A stretch of DNA of 64,000 nt from Pseudomonas sp. RIT409 (GTDB lineage: Bacteria; Pseudomonadota; Gammaproteobacteria; Pseudomonadales; Pseudomonadaceae): assembly GCF_003052515.2 (NCBI RefSeq), contig NZ_QARE02000013.1, forward strand, positions 1 through 64,000. Reading direction: 5' to 3'. This document shows, one piece after another, positions 50,915-60,492 of this stretch. The notes beneath the pieces are model-generated. The model saw only the letters and a program-made list of their open reading frames with translations. It searched no databases and had not been told where the DNA came from. Within the stretch, counting starts at the first letter, position 1; every line of letters begins with the position of its first letter. Position numbers and translations under genes: made by a program.

Positions 50915-52351
50915 ATGCGACTGCAACCGGTCGACAGCCTGCTGCTCACTCGCACCAGTCTGATCGAGTATTTCCTGTTCGCCGTCAGGCTCGTCCACGG
51001 AGTGACCGCGATTGTCCCCGGCGTGTTGATTCTCGCCTACTGGAAGACCGGCGCCCCCCAACCCCCCGAAAGCTACTTCATGGTGCAAGTGCTCTTCGGC
51101 GTCGTCTGTGTCCTCATGTTCCAGGCGCTGGGCGTGTACTCAGAGACGATTTTCAGCAACAAATCCCGGTTCAAAATGATCCTGTTCGTCTGGTCGCTGG
51201 CCTTCTGCGTGCTGCTATTCATGCACAAGGCCATGGACCTGTTCGACTACATCACGCAAGAGCAACTGATGGTCTGGTTCTTCGCGAGCCTTTCGCTGTT
51301 CTGCGCTGAACGCCTACTGTTACTGATGCTCTATCAACGCCTGATGGCCCGCGGCTTTTTTCTGCAGAGCGCCGTCATCCTGGGCGCCACGGAAAACGGC
51401 CAGCGTCTGGCGGAATACTTGTTGCAGAACCAGGACATCCGTTCGGGGGTATCGGGTTTCATCGATGACCGGATCGGACGCCTCCCCAAGACCATGGCCG
51501 GGCTGCCACTGCTGGGCAATACCAAGGACCTGGAAGCGCTCATCCGCGAGGAAAAGGTCACGCAGGTGTTGGTCGCCCTCCCCTGGTCCGCCGAAAACCG
51601 CATGGATTACATCATCCGCGAATTGCGCAGGTTGCCGGTCAACGTGTTGCTGGTGCCCGACATGGTCGCGTTCCGCCACGCCCATAACCGCATCACCGAA
51701 GTGGCCAGCTTGCCGATGTTCAATGCCTCGGATGTGCCCTTGCGCGGCTGGTCACCTTTGTTCAAACGGGTCGAGGACATGGTGCTCTCCAGCCTGGCGA
51801 TCATGCTGCTCTCGCCGGTCATGCTGGCGATTGCCCTGGCCATCAAGCTCGACTCGCCCGGGCCGGTGCTGTTCTGGCAGAAGCGCTACGGCTACAACAA
51901 CCGGCTGATCACCGTCTGCAAGTTCCGCTCGATGCACACCCACCAAGCGGACGCCCACGCCGAGCAACAAACCGTCAAGGGTGACGCCAGAGTCACCCGG
52001 GTCGGCCGTTTCATCCGCAAGACCAGCCTGGATGAACTACCGCAACTGTTCAATGTGTTCGCGGGCAGCATGTCAATGGTGGGGCCGCGCCCACATGCCA
52101 CGGCGACCAAGGCCGCGGGCATTTTGTTCGAGCAAGCTGTCAAGGAGTACACCTCGCGTCATCGAGTCAAGCCCGGGATTACCGGGCTGGCGCAGATCAA
52201 CGGCTTTCGTGGTGAGACAGACACTGTGGAGAAGATCGAGAAGCGGGTGGAATTCGATCTTGAATACATCGAAAACTGGTCCGTCTGGTTCGATCTGTAC
52301 ATTCTTCTGCGCACTGTTCCTGCAGTGCTCTTCTCTCGCGAGGCTTACTGA
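50915..52351 (+). CDS. pslA: Undecaprenyl-phosphate sugar-1-phosphate transferase (PslA/WcaJ type)
   Basis: 478 residues. Four N-terminal membrane helices, a Rossmann-like CoA_binding_3 domain (SAVILGATENGQRLAEYLL), a fifth helix (VLSSLAIMLLSPVMLAIALAI), and the bacterial sugar transferase domain. Signatures are FWQKRYGYNNRLITVCKFRSM, SLDELPQLFNVFAGSMSMVGPRPH and KPGITGLAQINGFRG. It primes polysaccharide assembly by adding a sugar phosphate to the lipid carrier. First gene of the operon, overlapping pslB by one base (TGATG). The psl assignment rests on the order of the following genes. Confidence 0.9.
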   Translation: MRLQPVDSLLLTRTSLIEYFLFAVRLVHGVTAIVPGVLILAYWKTGAPQPPESYFMVQVLFGVVCVLMFQALGVYSETIFSNKSRFKMILFVWSLAFCVLLFMHKAMDLFDYITQEQLMVWFFASLSLFCAERLLLLMLYQRLMARGFFLQSAVILGATENGQRLAEYLLQNQDIRSGVSGFIDDRIGRLPKTMAGLPLLGNTKDLEALIREEKVTQVLVALPWSAENRMDYIIRELRRLPVNVLLVPDMVAFRHAHNRITEVASLPMFNASDVPLRGWSPLFKRVEDMVLSSLAIMLLSPVMLAIALAIKLDSPGPVLFWQKRYGYNNRLITVCKFRSMHTHQADAHAEQQTVKGDARVTRVGRFIRKTSLDELPQLFNVFAGSMSMVGPRPHATATKAAGILFEQAVKEYTSRHRVKPGITGLAQINGFRGETDTVEKIEKRVEFDLEYIENWSVWFDLYILLRTVPAVLFSREAY

Positions 52352-53805
52352 TGGGCACCCTTATTCCCTGCATTATCGCCGGCGGTGCCGGTACTCGGCT
52401 GTGGCCCGTTTCACGGGAGGCCATGCCCAAACCTTTCATGCGCTTGGCCGATGGCGAAAGCCTGCTGCAAAAGACCTTCAACCGCACCAGCGGCCTGGAG
52501 GGCGTTGAAAGCCTGCTGACCGTGACCAATCGGGAAGTCTATTTCCGCACGGTCGATGACTATCGGCTGCTGAACAAACGCAAGATTCACCTGGACTTCA
52601 TCCTCGAGCCCTTCGGCCGGAACACCGCGCCCGCCATCGCGGCGGCCGCGTTGCATGTGCAGGCGTTGCACGGTGATCAGGCGCAGCTGTTGATCCTTCC
52701 GGCCGATCATCTGATCAACGACCTGGAGGCCTTTGCCGCCGCCGTCAGCGATGCGCGTGCGCTGGCCGACGACGGCTGGCTGGTGACATTCGGCCTCATT
52801 CCGACGCGAGCGGAAACCGGCTTCGGCTACATCGAAAAAGGCCAGGCGCTGAGCGACAAGGGTTACCAGGTCGCGCGTTTCGTGGAGAAGCCCGATAGCG
52901 CGACGGCGACCGAGTACCTCAACGGCGGCTTGCACCTGTGGAACGCCGGCATGTTCTGCATGCGGGTCGATACCCTGTTGCAGGAACTGGAAACCCACGC
53001 CCCGGATGTGCTGGCAGCGGTCCGCCAGTGTCTGCCCCATTGCACGAGCAAGGAAGGCAGCAACGAGTTGCAACTGGAACTGGATGCCACGACCTTCGCT
53101 TTGGCGCCGGACATCTCCATCGACTACGCGCTAATGGAGCGCTCCCAGAAAGTCGCCGTGGTGCCCTGTGAACTGGGCTGGAGCGACATCGGCTCCTGGC
53201 AGGCCATTCGTGAACTGGCCACCGCCGACGCCAACGGCAACCAGTGCAACGGGCAGGTGGTGCTGCACGACGTTTCCAATTGCTACATCGATTCGAAAAA
53301 ACGGCTGGTGGGAGGCGTCGGGCTGGACAACCTCATCATCATCGACACCCCCGATGCCCTGCTGATTGCCGATGCCGACCGGACCCAGGAGGTCAAGCTC
53401 ATCGCGCAGGAGCTCAAGCGCCAGGGTCACCCGGCCTACCTGCTGCATAACACCGTCACGCGCCCATGGGGCACCTACACGGTGTTGGAAGAAGGCAAGC
53501 GCTTCAAGATCAAGCGCATCGTGGTCAAGCCGCAGGCCTCGTTATCGCTGCAGATGCATCACCATCGCAGCGAGCACTGGATCGTGGTCAGTGGCATGGC
53601 GCGGGTCACCAACGGCGATCGGGAATTCATGCTCGACACCAACGAATCGACCTTCATCAAGCCCGGGCACACCCACCGTCTGGTCAACCCCGGGGTGATC
53701 GACCTGGTCATGATCGAAGTGCAGAGCGGCGAATACCTGGGTGAAGACGACATTGTGCGTTTCACCGATGTCTACGGCCGCGTGCCGGAAACCGCCAAAG
53801 CCTGA
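52351..53805 (+). CDS. pslB: Mannose-1-phosphate guanylyltransferase / mannose-6-phosphate isomerase
   Basis: 484 residues, bifunctional type II enzyme. The N-terminal nucleotidyltransferase domain starts IIAGGAGTRLWPVSREAMPKPF, with FVEKPD in the middle. The C-terminal cupin isomerase domain has PWGTYTVLEEGKRFKIKRI and LQMHHHRSEHWIVVSG, whose His and Glu residues bind the metal. It supplies GDP-mannose, a Psl precursor in P. aeruginosa. Translationally coupled to pslA. In P. aeruginosa pslC would follow; here 178 non-coding bases separate it from pslD. Confidence 0.93.
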   Translation: MGTLIPCIIAGGAGTRLWPVSREAMPKPFMRLADGESLLQKTFNRTSGLEGVESLLTVTNREVYFRTVDDYRLLNKRKIHLDFILEPFGRNTAPAIAAAALHVQALHGDQAQLLILPADHLINDLEAFAAAVSDARALADDGWLVTFGLIPTRAETGFGYIEKGQALSDKGYQVARFVEKPDSATATEYLNGGLHLWNAGMFCMRVDTLLQELETHAPDVLAAVRQCLPHCTSKEGSNELQLELDATTFALAPDISIDYALMERSQKVAVVPCELGWSDIGSWQAIRELATADANGNQCNGQVVLHDVSNCYIDSKKRLVGGVGLDNLIIIDTPDALLIADADRTQEVKLIAQELKRQGHPAYLLHNTVTRPWGTYTVLEEGKRFKIKRIVVKPQASLSLQMHHHRSEHWIVVSGMARVTNGDREFMLDTNESTFIKPGHTHRLVNPGVIDLVMIEVQSGEYLGEDDIVRFTDVYGRVPETAKA

Positions 53806-53983
53806 CGTCGACAACGGCAGCCGCGCCTGTCGCGGTTGCAACCCGTTACCTGTTCACAGCGAGGCCGGACCGCTGACACCACGCTACCGCGACACTCAGT
53901 GACATTGGACTTGGCAGTACCGCCGACATGATTGTTTTACCCGCAAGGGAGCCGTATTCATGCATGACAGGAGTTCTGGACCA

Positions 53984-54757
53984 ATGAAACCCGCGCTGTG
54001 GCTCGCCAGCGTTCTGCTGCTGTGCGCGTGCAACACGCCCTCTCGCGTCGGCGTGCCGGACGATCCGCAGATCAAGGCCGCGCAGGAGGCCGGCCGGGCG
54101 CTGGTGGGCAAGCCGCTGCCCCCCGAGCGCATCCATGCGGGAGATACGTTGCGGATCGTGCGCAACACCGGCGAGTCGCCTTCGATCTCCGCCTTCACCG
54201 CCAACTCGATCTACGAGCTGACGCTGTTTCCGGTGCTCAACGACGGCACCTTTTCCTACCCTTACATTGGCTCCGTGAAGGCCGCGGGCCTGACCATTCC
54301 CCAGTTGACGCACGTGCTGGAAGACAAACTGGCACCGATCTACCGGGAAACGGCGTTGACCATCAACATCAGTCAGGCACCGAGCAACGTGGTGTTCGTC
54401 GGCGGCGCCGTGCGTAATCCGGCTCCCCTCTCCGTGTCCACGGTCACCAACCTGGAGCAGGCGCTGGTCGGCGCCGGGGGCATCAACCCGGACGCCGATG
54501 CTCGGTTGGTCGCGTTGCTGCGCCAGGGCGATGACGGTCTGTACAAGACCTACTTCTTCGATTACAGCAAGCTGCTTTATGCGGGCGGCGGAGGCCCTGC
54601 CGCGCCGGTGCTGTTACAACGCGGTGATGTCGTGTTCGTTCCCAAGTCGTCCGTCGGCAACCGGATCGACGGCGTGAACCTGTACTTCAACCAATTGATT
54701 CCCTTCGCGAAATCGATCGGCTTCGGGGTGAATTACAACCTGCGCGACAACAACTGA
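53984..54757 (+). CDS. pslD: Outer-membrane polysaccharide export lipoprotein (Wza/PslD type)
   Basis: 257 residues, the length of PslD. A lipoprotein signal (MKPALWLASVLLLCAC) is followed by the Poly_export domain (ERIHAGDTLRIVRNTGE, SYPYIGSVKAAGLTIPQLTHVLEDKL) and SLBB-type segments (NVVFVGGAVRNPAPLSV, LQRGDVVFVPKS). It forms the secretion channel with PslE. An ATG at 53960, also with a ribosome site, is possible but would lengthen the signal's n-region. It is 18 bases before pslE. Confidence 0.9.
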   Translation: MKPALWLASVLLLCACNTPSRVGVPDDPQIKAAQEAGRALVGKPLPPERIHAGDTLRIVRNTGESPSISAFTANSIYELTLFPVLNDGTFSYPYIGSVKAAGLTIPQLTHVLEDKLAPIYRETALTINISQAPSNVVFVGGAVRNPAPLSVSTVTNLEQALVGAGGINPDADARLVALLRQGDDGLYKTYFFDYSKLLYAGGGGPAAPVLLQRGDVVFVPKSSVGNRIDGVNLYFNQLIPFAKSIGFGVNYNLRDNN

Positions 54758-54775
54758 TCGGAAGGGACTACCGAT

Positions 54776-56770
54776 ATGATCACCATTCGCTCGTTTCGCG
54801 ATCTGCTGCGCCTGTTCTTCATCTTTCGGCGCGAAGTGCAGATCACTGTCCTGGCGACCTTCGCGATCATCGTGCTGGGTGCCTTTCTCTTGCCCAACCG
54901 CTACGAGTCTACCGCGCTGCTGCTGGTCAAGCCTGGCCGCGACACCAGTACCGTGCCGATCGAACTCGCCGACCGCCAGACCGTCGTTGCACCCAGCGGC
55001 CTGCGCGACCCATTGCTGGACGAGGAGCGCATGCTCACCGGGCGCCCGATCATCCGCGCAGTGGCTCAGCAATACATCGCTAAAGTGTCCGACGCGCAAG
55101 AGAACGCCGGGATGCTGGCTACCCTCAAGCGCCTGCCCGGCACCATGGTGCGAGGCCTGGTGGGTGCGGCCCGAAGCGTCTTCGAATTTCTCGGATTGAT
55201 CGAGGCAAGGACACCCGAGGAGCGGCTGGCCGAAGACCTGGAGAAGCACTTCAAGGTCAGCCATGACCCCGGCTCCTCGGTCATGGAGCTGACCTTTACG
55301 TGGGACGACCCCGAGGTGGCGCAGGCCATCCTCAAGAGCTGGGTGGATCAATACGGCATCGAGCGCGCGCGGATTCTCGGCCGGGTCAATCTGTATGCCT
55401 TCTACGAACAGGAGGTGAAAGATACCCAGGCCAACATCCTTCAACACAAGCGCGAGATTCAGACGCTACTCGATCAGATCGGCACCGTCAGCATCAACCA
55501 GCGGCTGGCCGATGTCGCCCAGGGGCTCAACGACTTGCGCACCGAGCGCAACAACACGATGCGCGCCATTGCTTCGACCAAGGCGGGGATCGACAAGATC
55601 CAGGAGCAGATCAACCGACAGACGCGCCTGATCAGTTCGGGCAAGGAAATGGCCCTCAACCCTTCTCGCCAAGACTTGCAGACCCGCATCAACGGCAAGG
55701 AAGAGGAGCGTCAGGAGTTGCTGCGTTCGTTCAAGGAAAACGCACCGCCCGTCAAGGCGCTGGACTCGGAAATCGCTAACCTTCGCGCGCTATGGGCCAA
55801 GGAAAGCCACACCGTGCAGCGCACCGAAAACATCGCGCCGAACCCGCTGTTCACCCGTTTGCAGAACATTCTCAATGACCAGCAAGCCAGCTACACCCGC
55901 CTGCTGGTGCAGAAGCAGCAACTGGACGCGCAACTGGAGCAGTGGGAGAAAGACCGCCAGCAGGCACTGGCGCTGGAACCCAGGCTGTCACGGTTGCAGA
56001 ACGAGCTGAATGCCGAGGAAAAGAACTTCGTCCTCTACACCGACAGCCTCGAAAAAGCGCGTATCGACCGCGAGTTGGACAACAAGCAGATCAGCAACAT
56101 CTCGGTGGTCGAACACGCCACGCTTAACCCCAGCCGGGTGTTTCCCAAGAGCCTGCTGATGCTGTTGCTGGCGATTCCGCTGAGCCTGGGCGTTGGCCTG
56201 CTGGCTTTGTACCTATTCTACCTGCTGGATCAGCGCATTCATGACGGCGACAAGATCGAGGCCCAGTTCAAGGTCCCGTTGTGGACCACCCTGCCGGATT
56301 TGAACACGGTCACGCCCCAACAGCGAAGTGGCTTCATCGCCAGCCTCTATCGGTTGTACAGCGTGTTGCCGCTCAAGCAGGTGCCGGAAAAAGGGCTGAG
56401 CATCGGGCTGACGTCTGCTCACGCCGGGGAAGGCGTGAGCTTCGTCATCGAGCACCTGCGTCGGCTGCTCGAAGAGCATGGTCATCAGGTTCGGCTGGGC
56501 GACGGGCGTCCTGCCGAAGCGGGTGAAATCCAGTTGATCGATGCCTCCAATTTCTTCGCCAGGCAAGAAGTCTTCATCCACCTGCGCGAAGCGGATCTGA
56601 TCGTACTGGTGATCGGAGCGGAGACGTCGACGGTGCCTCGACTGCAGAACGCGTTGAGCACCCTGTCCACTGCCTTCAAGCACGTCGACGGGATCATCCT
56701 CAACCGCCGACGCTTCGAAATTCCCGAGCAGGTCTTGGCCTGGCTCGGTCGTTTGCGCAGCCATCACTGA
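54776..56770 (+). CDS. pslE: Polysaccharide co-polymerase / chain-length protein (PslE type)
   Basis: 664 residues. A Wzz-type N-terminal domain with a membrane helix (ITVLATFAIIVLGAFLL), long periplasmic coiled coils (IQTLLDQIG to about residue 430), a second helix (LLMLLLAIPLSLGVGLLALYLFYLL) and a cytoplasmic C-terminal domain resembling BY-kinases. The Walker A position reads SAHAGEGVSFV: the Lys is replaced by Val, and no Tyr-rich tail follows. The domain is therefore unlikely to be a kinase. It controls polymer length and export with PslD. Confidence 0.88.
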   Translation: MITIRSFRDLLRLFFIFRREVQITVLATFAIIVLGAFLLPNRYESTALLLVKPGRDTSTVPIELADRQTVVAPSGLRDPLLDEERMLTGRPIIRAVAQQYIAKVSDAQENAGMLATLKRLPGTMVRGLVGAARSVFEFLGLIEARTPEERLAEDLEKHFKVSHDPGSSVMELTFTWDDPEVAQAILKSWVDQYGIERARILGRVNLYAFYEQEVKDTQANILQHKREIQTLLDQIGTVSINQRLADVAQGLNDLRTERNNTMRAIASTKAGIDKIQEQINRQTRLISSGKEMALNPSRQDLQTRINGKEEERQELLRSFKENAPPVKALDSEIANLRALWAKESHTVQRTENIAPNPLFTRLQNILNDQQASYTRLLVQKQQLDAQLEQWEKDRQQALALEPRLSRLQNELNAEEKNFVLYTDSLEKARIDRELDNKQISNISVVEHATLNPSRVFPKSLLMLLLAIPLSLGVGLLALYLFYLLDQRIHDGDKIEAQFKVPLWTTLPDLNTVTPQQRSGFIASLYRLYSVLPLKQVPEKGLSIGLTSAHAGEGVSFVIEHLRRLLEEHGHQVRLGDGRPAEAGEIQLIDASNFFARQEVFIHLREADLIVLVIGAETSTVPRLQNALSTLSTAFKHVDGIILNRRRFEIPEQVLAWLGRLRSHH

Positions 56771-56783
56771 GGGAACGAACGCC

Positions 56784-57965
56784 ATGCAGATAGCCCTGCT
56801 CGCCCCGCTCCCTCCGGAGCAGAACGGCATCGCCGACTACGCCGGCCACCTCCGCCACGCGCTGGAGGCGTTGGGGGTGCGGGTGCGCACGCCACTGCAA
56901 GGCGTCGGCAACGATCCACAGGCTGCGCGGCAGCGGGTCGCGGAGGCCGACTGGCAAGGGATCGATCTTGTCCATGCGGAGATTGGAGGCGGACGCCTGG
57001 CGGAATTCCACGCCCTGCGCGCGCTGCGACAACGCTTCGCTCAGTTGCCCCTGACGGCCACGGTTCATGATCCAGAACGGCTGGTCTGGCGCCGGGAAAA
57101 GCTGCCCTGGCCGCTGTCGATGCTGGCCACGCTGCGCTCGCCGTTGCCAGAGGTGGCCACCGTCCTGGCGGACCCGCTGTGCCTGCACGAAGAGCGTCAG
57201 TTGGCACGGCAGATGACGCGCTTGGTCACCCTCACGCACGCTGGCAATCGGTGCCTGCAACAGCGAATGGGTTTGCGCCAGGCACAGATGGCCGTCATTC
57301 CTCACGGCAACCTGCCCATCGCCCCCCTGCCCCTGCCGCCCCTGCAACCGCTGAAGCTGCTGTATTTCGGCTTCATCTATCGCGGCAAGGGTATTGAAGA
57401 CTTACTGGAGGCACTGGCTCGGTTGGTCACGGAGCAGCCGGGATTACGCAGCCGCGTGCGCCTGACACTGGCCGGGGGCAGCGAGCCGGAAATGGCATTC
57501 GGGCCATCGGGCAGCTACCTGGAACAGTTGCGCCAGCGCATCCGCGAACGGGGCCTGAGCGATCTGATCGGCTGGCATCTGGACGTTCCCGCGGACGAGA
57601 TCCCCAGCGTCATCCAGGCGCATCACGTCATGGTGCTGCCCTACCGGGAATCCAGCAAATTGAAGATCCTTGGCCAACTGCGTGGCACCAGCGGCGCGTT
57701 GTCCTGGGCCACGGCATGCGGACGCGGGGTGATTACCTCGGACGCGCGCTCGTTCGGCGAAGAAGTGTCCTACGGCAACGGTGAAATCTACCCTCAGGGC
57801 CAGGTGCATGCCCTGACCCAGGCGCTGGCTCGCCTGTGCGCCGAACCGCAACGGGCCCAGGCGTGGGCGGACCGAGCGGCTACGCTGGGTCGGGAGCGAG
57901 TCTGGAGCCTCACAGCCGAGCGCTTCCACCAACTATTCCTACACGCGTGCGAGGTAAACGAATGA
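56784..57965 (+). CDS. pslF: Glycosyltransferase family 4 (PslF type)
   Basis: 393 residues with a GT-B fold. It starts MQIALLAPLPPEQNGIADYAGHL. The acceptor-side HAEIGGG and the nucleotide-sugar-side LLYFGFIYRGKGIEDLLEAL and LPYRESSK are the recognisable parts. It adds one sugar of the repeat unit on the cytoplasmic side; the donor is not predictable. Thirteen bases after pslE; its stop overlaps the pslG start by four bases (ATGA). Size and place match PslF. Confidence 0.88.
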   Translation: MQIALLAPLPPEQNGIADYAGHLRHALEALGVRVRTPLQGVGNDPQAARQRVAEADWQGIDLVHAEIGGGRLAEFHALRALRQRFAQLPLTATVHDPERLVWRREKLPWPLSMLATLRSPLPEVATVLADPLCLHEERQLARQMTRLVTLTHAGNRCLQQRMGLRQAQMAVIPHGNLPIAPLPLPPLQPLKLLYFGFIYRGKGIEDLLEALARLVTEQPGLRSRVRLTLAGGSEPEMAFGPSGSYLEQLRQRIRERGLSDLIGWHLDVPADEIPSVIQAHHVMVLPYRESSKLKILGQLRGTSGALSWATACGRGVITSDARSFGEEVSYGNGEIYPQGQVHALTQALARLCAEPQRAQAWADRAATLGRERVWSLTAERFHQLFLHACEVNE

Positions 57966-59275
57966 AGGGCAAGGCGTTACTGGCGATTTCCGTTCTGAGC
58001 GCGTGCGTACTGGGCGCCTTCAGCCCGGCAGTGGAAGCCGAGACCATCCTGCGAGCGCCTCGCGCTGTGACCTGGAAGGATTTTCTGGGGGTCAACGTGC
58101 AGTTTCATTATTTCCCTGCGGACATTTACCCGAAACAGATGAACCGCCTGGATCAACTGGGGCTGAACTGGATTCGCTGGACCCTGCATTGGCCGATCCT
58201 GGAACCTGCGCCGGGTCAGTACAACCTGGCGGACCTGGACGCTGCCATGGCAGCCGCGCGGCCCCATGACTATCGCACCGTGGCCTACCTGGTGGGCTCG
58301 GCCACGTTCGACAGCACCGCTCCACAAGGCGCTAGCAACGCCGATCAGTACCCACCGCGGGACATCGGGGTGTTCGCCGAGCGAATGACCGCGCTCGCCC
58401 AACGCTATCCCCAGGTCAGCCACTGGCAAGTGTGGAACGAGCCCAACATCATCTGGCTGCCCCAAGCGGACCCCGTGGCCTACTACAACCTGCTGACCAC
58501 CACCGCCTCGGCCATTCGCAGCGCCGTGCCGGGCAAGCCCATCGTGACCGCCGGGGTCGCGTATTACGGGCAGATGCGCGGCTCCACGGGCTACATGCTG
58601 CAATCGATGGTGGATCAAGGGCTGGCCAGGCAGGACATCGTCGCGGCGTACCACCCCTATTCCGAATACCCGGAAGGCGACTCCATCCAGGACCGGGATT
58701 TCCTGGTCCGCGCCACATCGCTGAACAAAAGCCTGCATGACGCAGGCGTCAGTCAGGTCTGGGCGACGGAATGGGGCTGGTCGAGTTATGCAGGGCCGGT
58801 CGAGATGCAACACATCGTCGGTCTCGACGGTCAGGCCGATTACACCCTGCGTCGCCTGGCCCTGATGAGTACCCTGGACTACCAGCGCATCTTCCTGTTC
58901 AACCTCAGCGACCTGGACCAGCGAGCCAGCGCCCGCGACCGAGGCTACGGGTTGCTTGACCTCAATGCCGAGCCCAAACCGGTCTACACCGCGCTCAAGC
59001 GCTTCTTCGAGGTCACCGGCCCCACCCTGCAACCGGCCGACCCACCGCCCGCCAAGGCGATACCGGAAGACCTGTATGCCGTTGCCTGGAATCGGCCCGA
59101 CGGCACGCACCTGTTGATGGCGTGGAGCGCCAGTAGCGGGCACCTGAACTTCCCCGGTATCAAATCCGCTTCGCTCCACGACCCGTTGACCGGCAAGCGA
59201 ACCGAGCTGGCCGACAGCAAGGGCGTTGATGTGCCATTGACGCCCACCCTGCAAATTCTGGCCTGGAAGCCCTAG
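57962..59275 (+). CDS. pslG: Matrix glycoside hydrolase (GH39-like, PslG type)
   Basis: 437 residues with an N-terminal signal sequence (LLAISVLSACVLGAFSPAVEA). The (beta/alpha)8 domain has the acid/base Glu160 in QVWNEPNIIW and the nucleophile Glu270 in VWATEWGWSSY. These correspond to Glu165 and Glu276 of P. aeruginosa PslG, an endoglycosidase acting on Psl. A C-terminal beta domain follows. In the biosynthetic cluster it probably trims or releases polymer in the periplasm. Start overlaps pslF by four bases; pslH follows after two. Confidence 0.92.
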   Translation: MKGKALLAISVLSACVLGAFSPAVEAETILRAPRAVTWKDFLGVNVQFHYFPADIYPKQMNRLDQLGLNWIRWTLHWPILEPAPGQYNLADLDAAMAAARPHDYRTVAYLVGSATFDSTAPQGASNADQYPPRDIGVFAERMTALAQRYPQVSHWQVWNEPNIIWLPQADPVAYYNLLTTTASAIRSAVPGKPIVTAGVAYYGQMRGSTGYMLQSMVDQGLARQDIVAAYHPYSEYPEGDSIQDRDFLVRATSLNKSLHDAGVSQVWATEWGWSSYAGPVEMQHIVGLDGQADYTLRRLALMSTLDYQRIFLFNLSDLDQRASARDRGYGLLDLNAEPKPVYTALKRFFEVTGPTLQPADPPPAKAIPEDLYAVAWNRPDGTHLLMAWSASSGHLNFPGIKSASLHDPLTGKRTELADSKGVDVPLTPTLQILAWKP

Positions 59276-59277
59276 CC

Positions 59278-60492
59278 ATGCGCATTCTCTGGACAATGCC
59301 CTATCTGCCTTGGCCGACCACCAGCGGCGGCAAGACCCGCCAGTTCCACCTGTTGCGAAACCTGGCGGCGCGGGGCCATCGCATCACCCTGCTGGTGCAA
59401 TCCAAGACCGAGCTTGACGACGACACGCGGGCCGCGCTGGAGCCTTGGCTGGAGCGCTTGATCGTGGTGCCGCGCAGGCCTTTGCGCAGCGCGCTGACCT
59501 TGCTGGCGATCGCCTTCGCCCGGCCGCCCATGCTGGCCAGCGCCAATGGCTATTCCCCGCCTCTGCAGCAGCAATTCGAAGCCCTGCTGCAAGAGCAGTG
59601 GGACGTTATCCAGATCGAACACAGTTACAGCTTCCAGCCATTCGAGGCGCCCCTGCGGCGCAGCGGCAAGCCGTTCATCATGACCGAACACAATGTCGAG
59701 TCCGGACTGGGTGCTGCCAGCTACCACCATTTCCCCGAATGGGCGCGCCCGTTCACGCGCTATGACCAGTGGCGCTACCGCCAATGGGAGCAGCGGGTTT
59801 TGCGCCAGGCCTGCGAACTGATCGCGGTCACCGAGGACGATGCCAAAGGCCTGACGCGCGTGACAGCGCGCACCACCGGCCTGGTGGTCAATGGCGTCGA
59901 TTGCGATTACTACGCCAAAGTCTGCCCGGACCGCTACAGCCGCCGCCTGCTGTTCATCGGCAACTACGAATACGGACCGAATCTGGATGCGATGCAATGG
60001 GCGCTCGACCACATCATGCCGCGCGTCTGGGCGATCGATCCCATGGTGCGGCTGACCATTGGCGGCTACGCCCTGCCCCATGACTGGCCGCAACGCTGGG
60101 CCGACCCGCGCATCGACTGGCTGGGCTTCGTTCCAGACCTGCGCACCGTGCAGCACGACGCGGCGGTGTTCTTTGCACCGCTGAGCGAAGGCGGCGGCTC
60201 CAAACTCAAGGTCCTGGAAGCCATGGCCGCCGGCCTTGCGGTCGTGACCACCGCTCAGGGCGTCTCCGGCCTGAATGTGCTCAACGGCACCCATTACCTG
60301 GGCTGCGAAGACGCTCACGGGCTGGCGCTGATGCTGGTGGATGCGGTGGCCAACCCGACACGCTTGGCGAAAATCGGCGAAGCCGGCCGGGCTTATGTGC
60401 GCCAACACCACGACTGGGCGGTGTCGGCGACGCAACTGGAAGAGATTTATGCCCGGTTTCATCAGCAAGAGGACGCTCACGCATGCGCGTAG
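59278..60492 (+). CDS. pslH: Glycosyltransferase family 4 (PslH type)
   Basis: 404 residues, GT-B fold. It begins MRILWTMPYLPWPTTSGGKTRQFHLL. The C-terminal donor site has LLFIGNYEYGPNLDAMQWAL and FFAPLSEGGGSKLKVLEAMAAG. It elongates the lipid-linked repeat unit in the cytoplasm. Its stop overlaps the start of pslI by ten bases. The position after pslG and length match PslH. Confidence 0.9.
   Translation: MRILWTMPYLPWPTTSGGKTRQFHLLRNLAARGHRITLLVQSKTELDDDTRAALEPWLERLIVVPRRPLRSALTLLAIAFARPPMLASANGYSPPLQQQFEALLQEQWDVIQIEHSYSFQPFEAPLRRSGKPFIMTEHNVESGLGAASYHHFPEWARPFTRYDQWRYRQWEQRVLRQACELIAVTEDDAKGLTRVTARTTGLVVNGVDCDYYAKVCPDRYSRRLLFIGNYEYGPNLDAMQWALDHIMPRVWAIDPMVRLTIGGYALPHDWPQRWADPRIDWLGFVPDLRTVQHDAAVFFAPLSEGGGSKLKVLEAMAAGLAVVTTAQGVSGLNVLNGTHYLGCEDAHGLALMLVDAVANPTRLAKIGEAGRAYVRQHHDWAVSATQLEEIYARFHQQEDAHACA

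Noticed and set aside
53806..53983. Remnant of pslC between pslB and pslD
   Set aside because: No frame in these 178 bases resembles a glycosyltransferase, so there is no evidence of a decayed copy.
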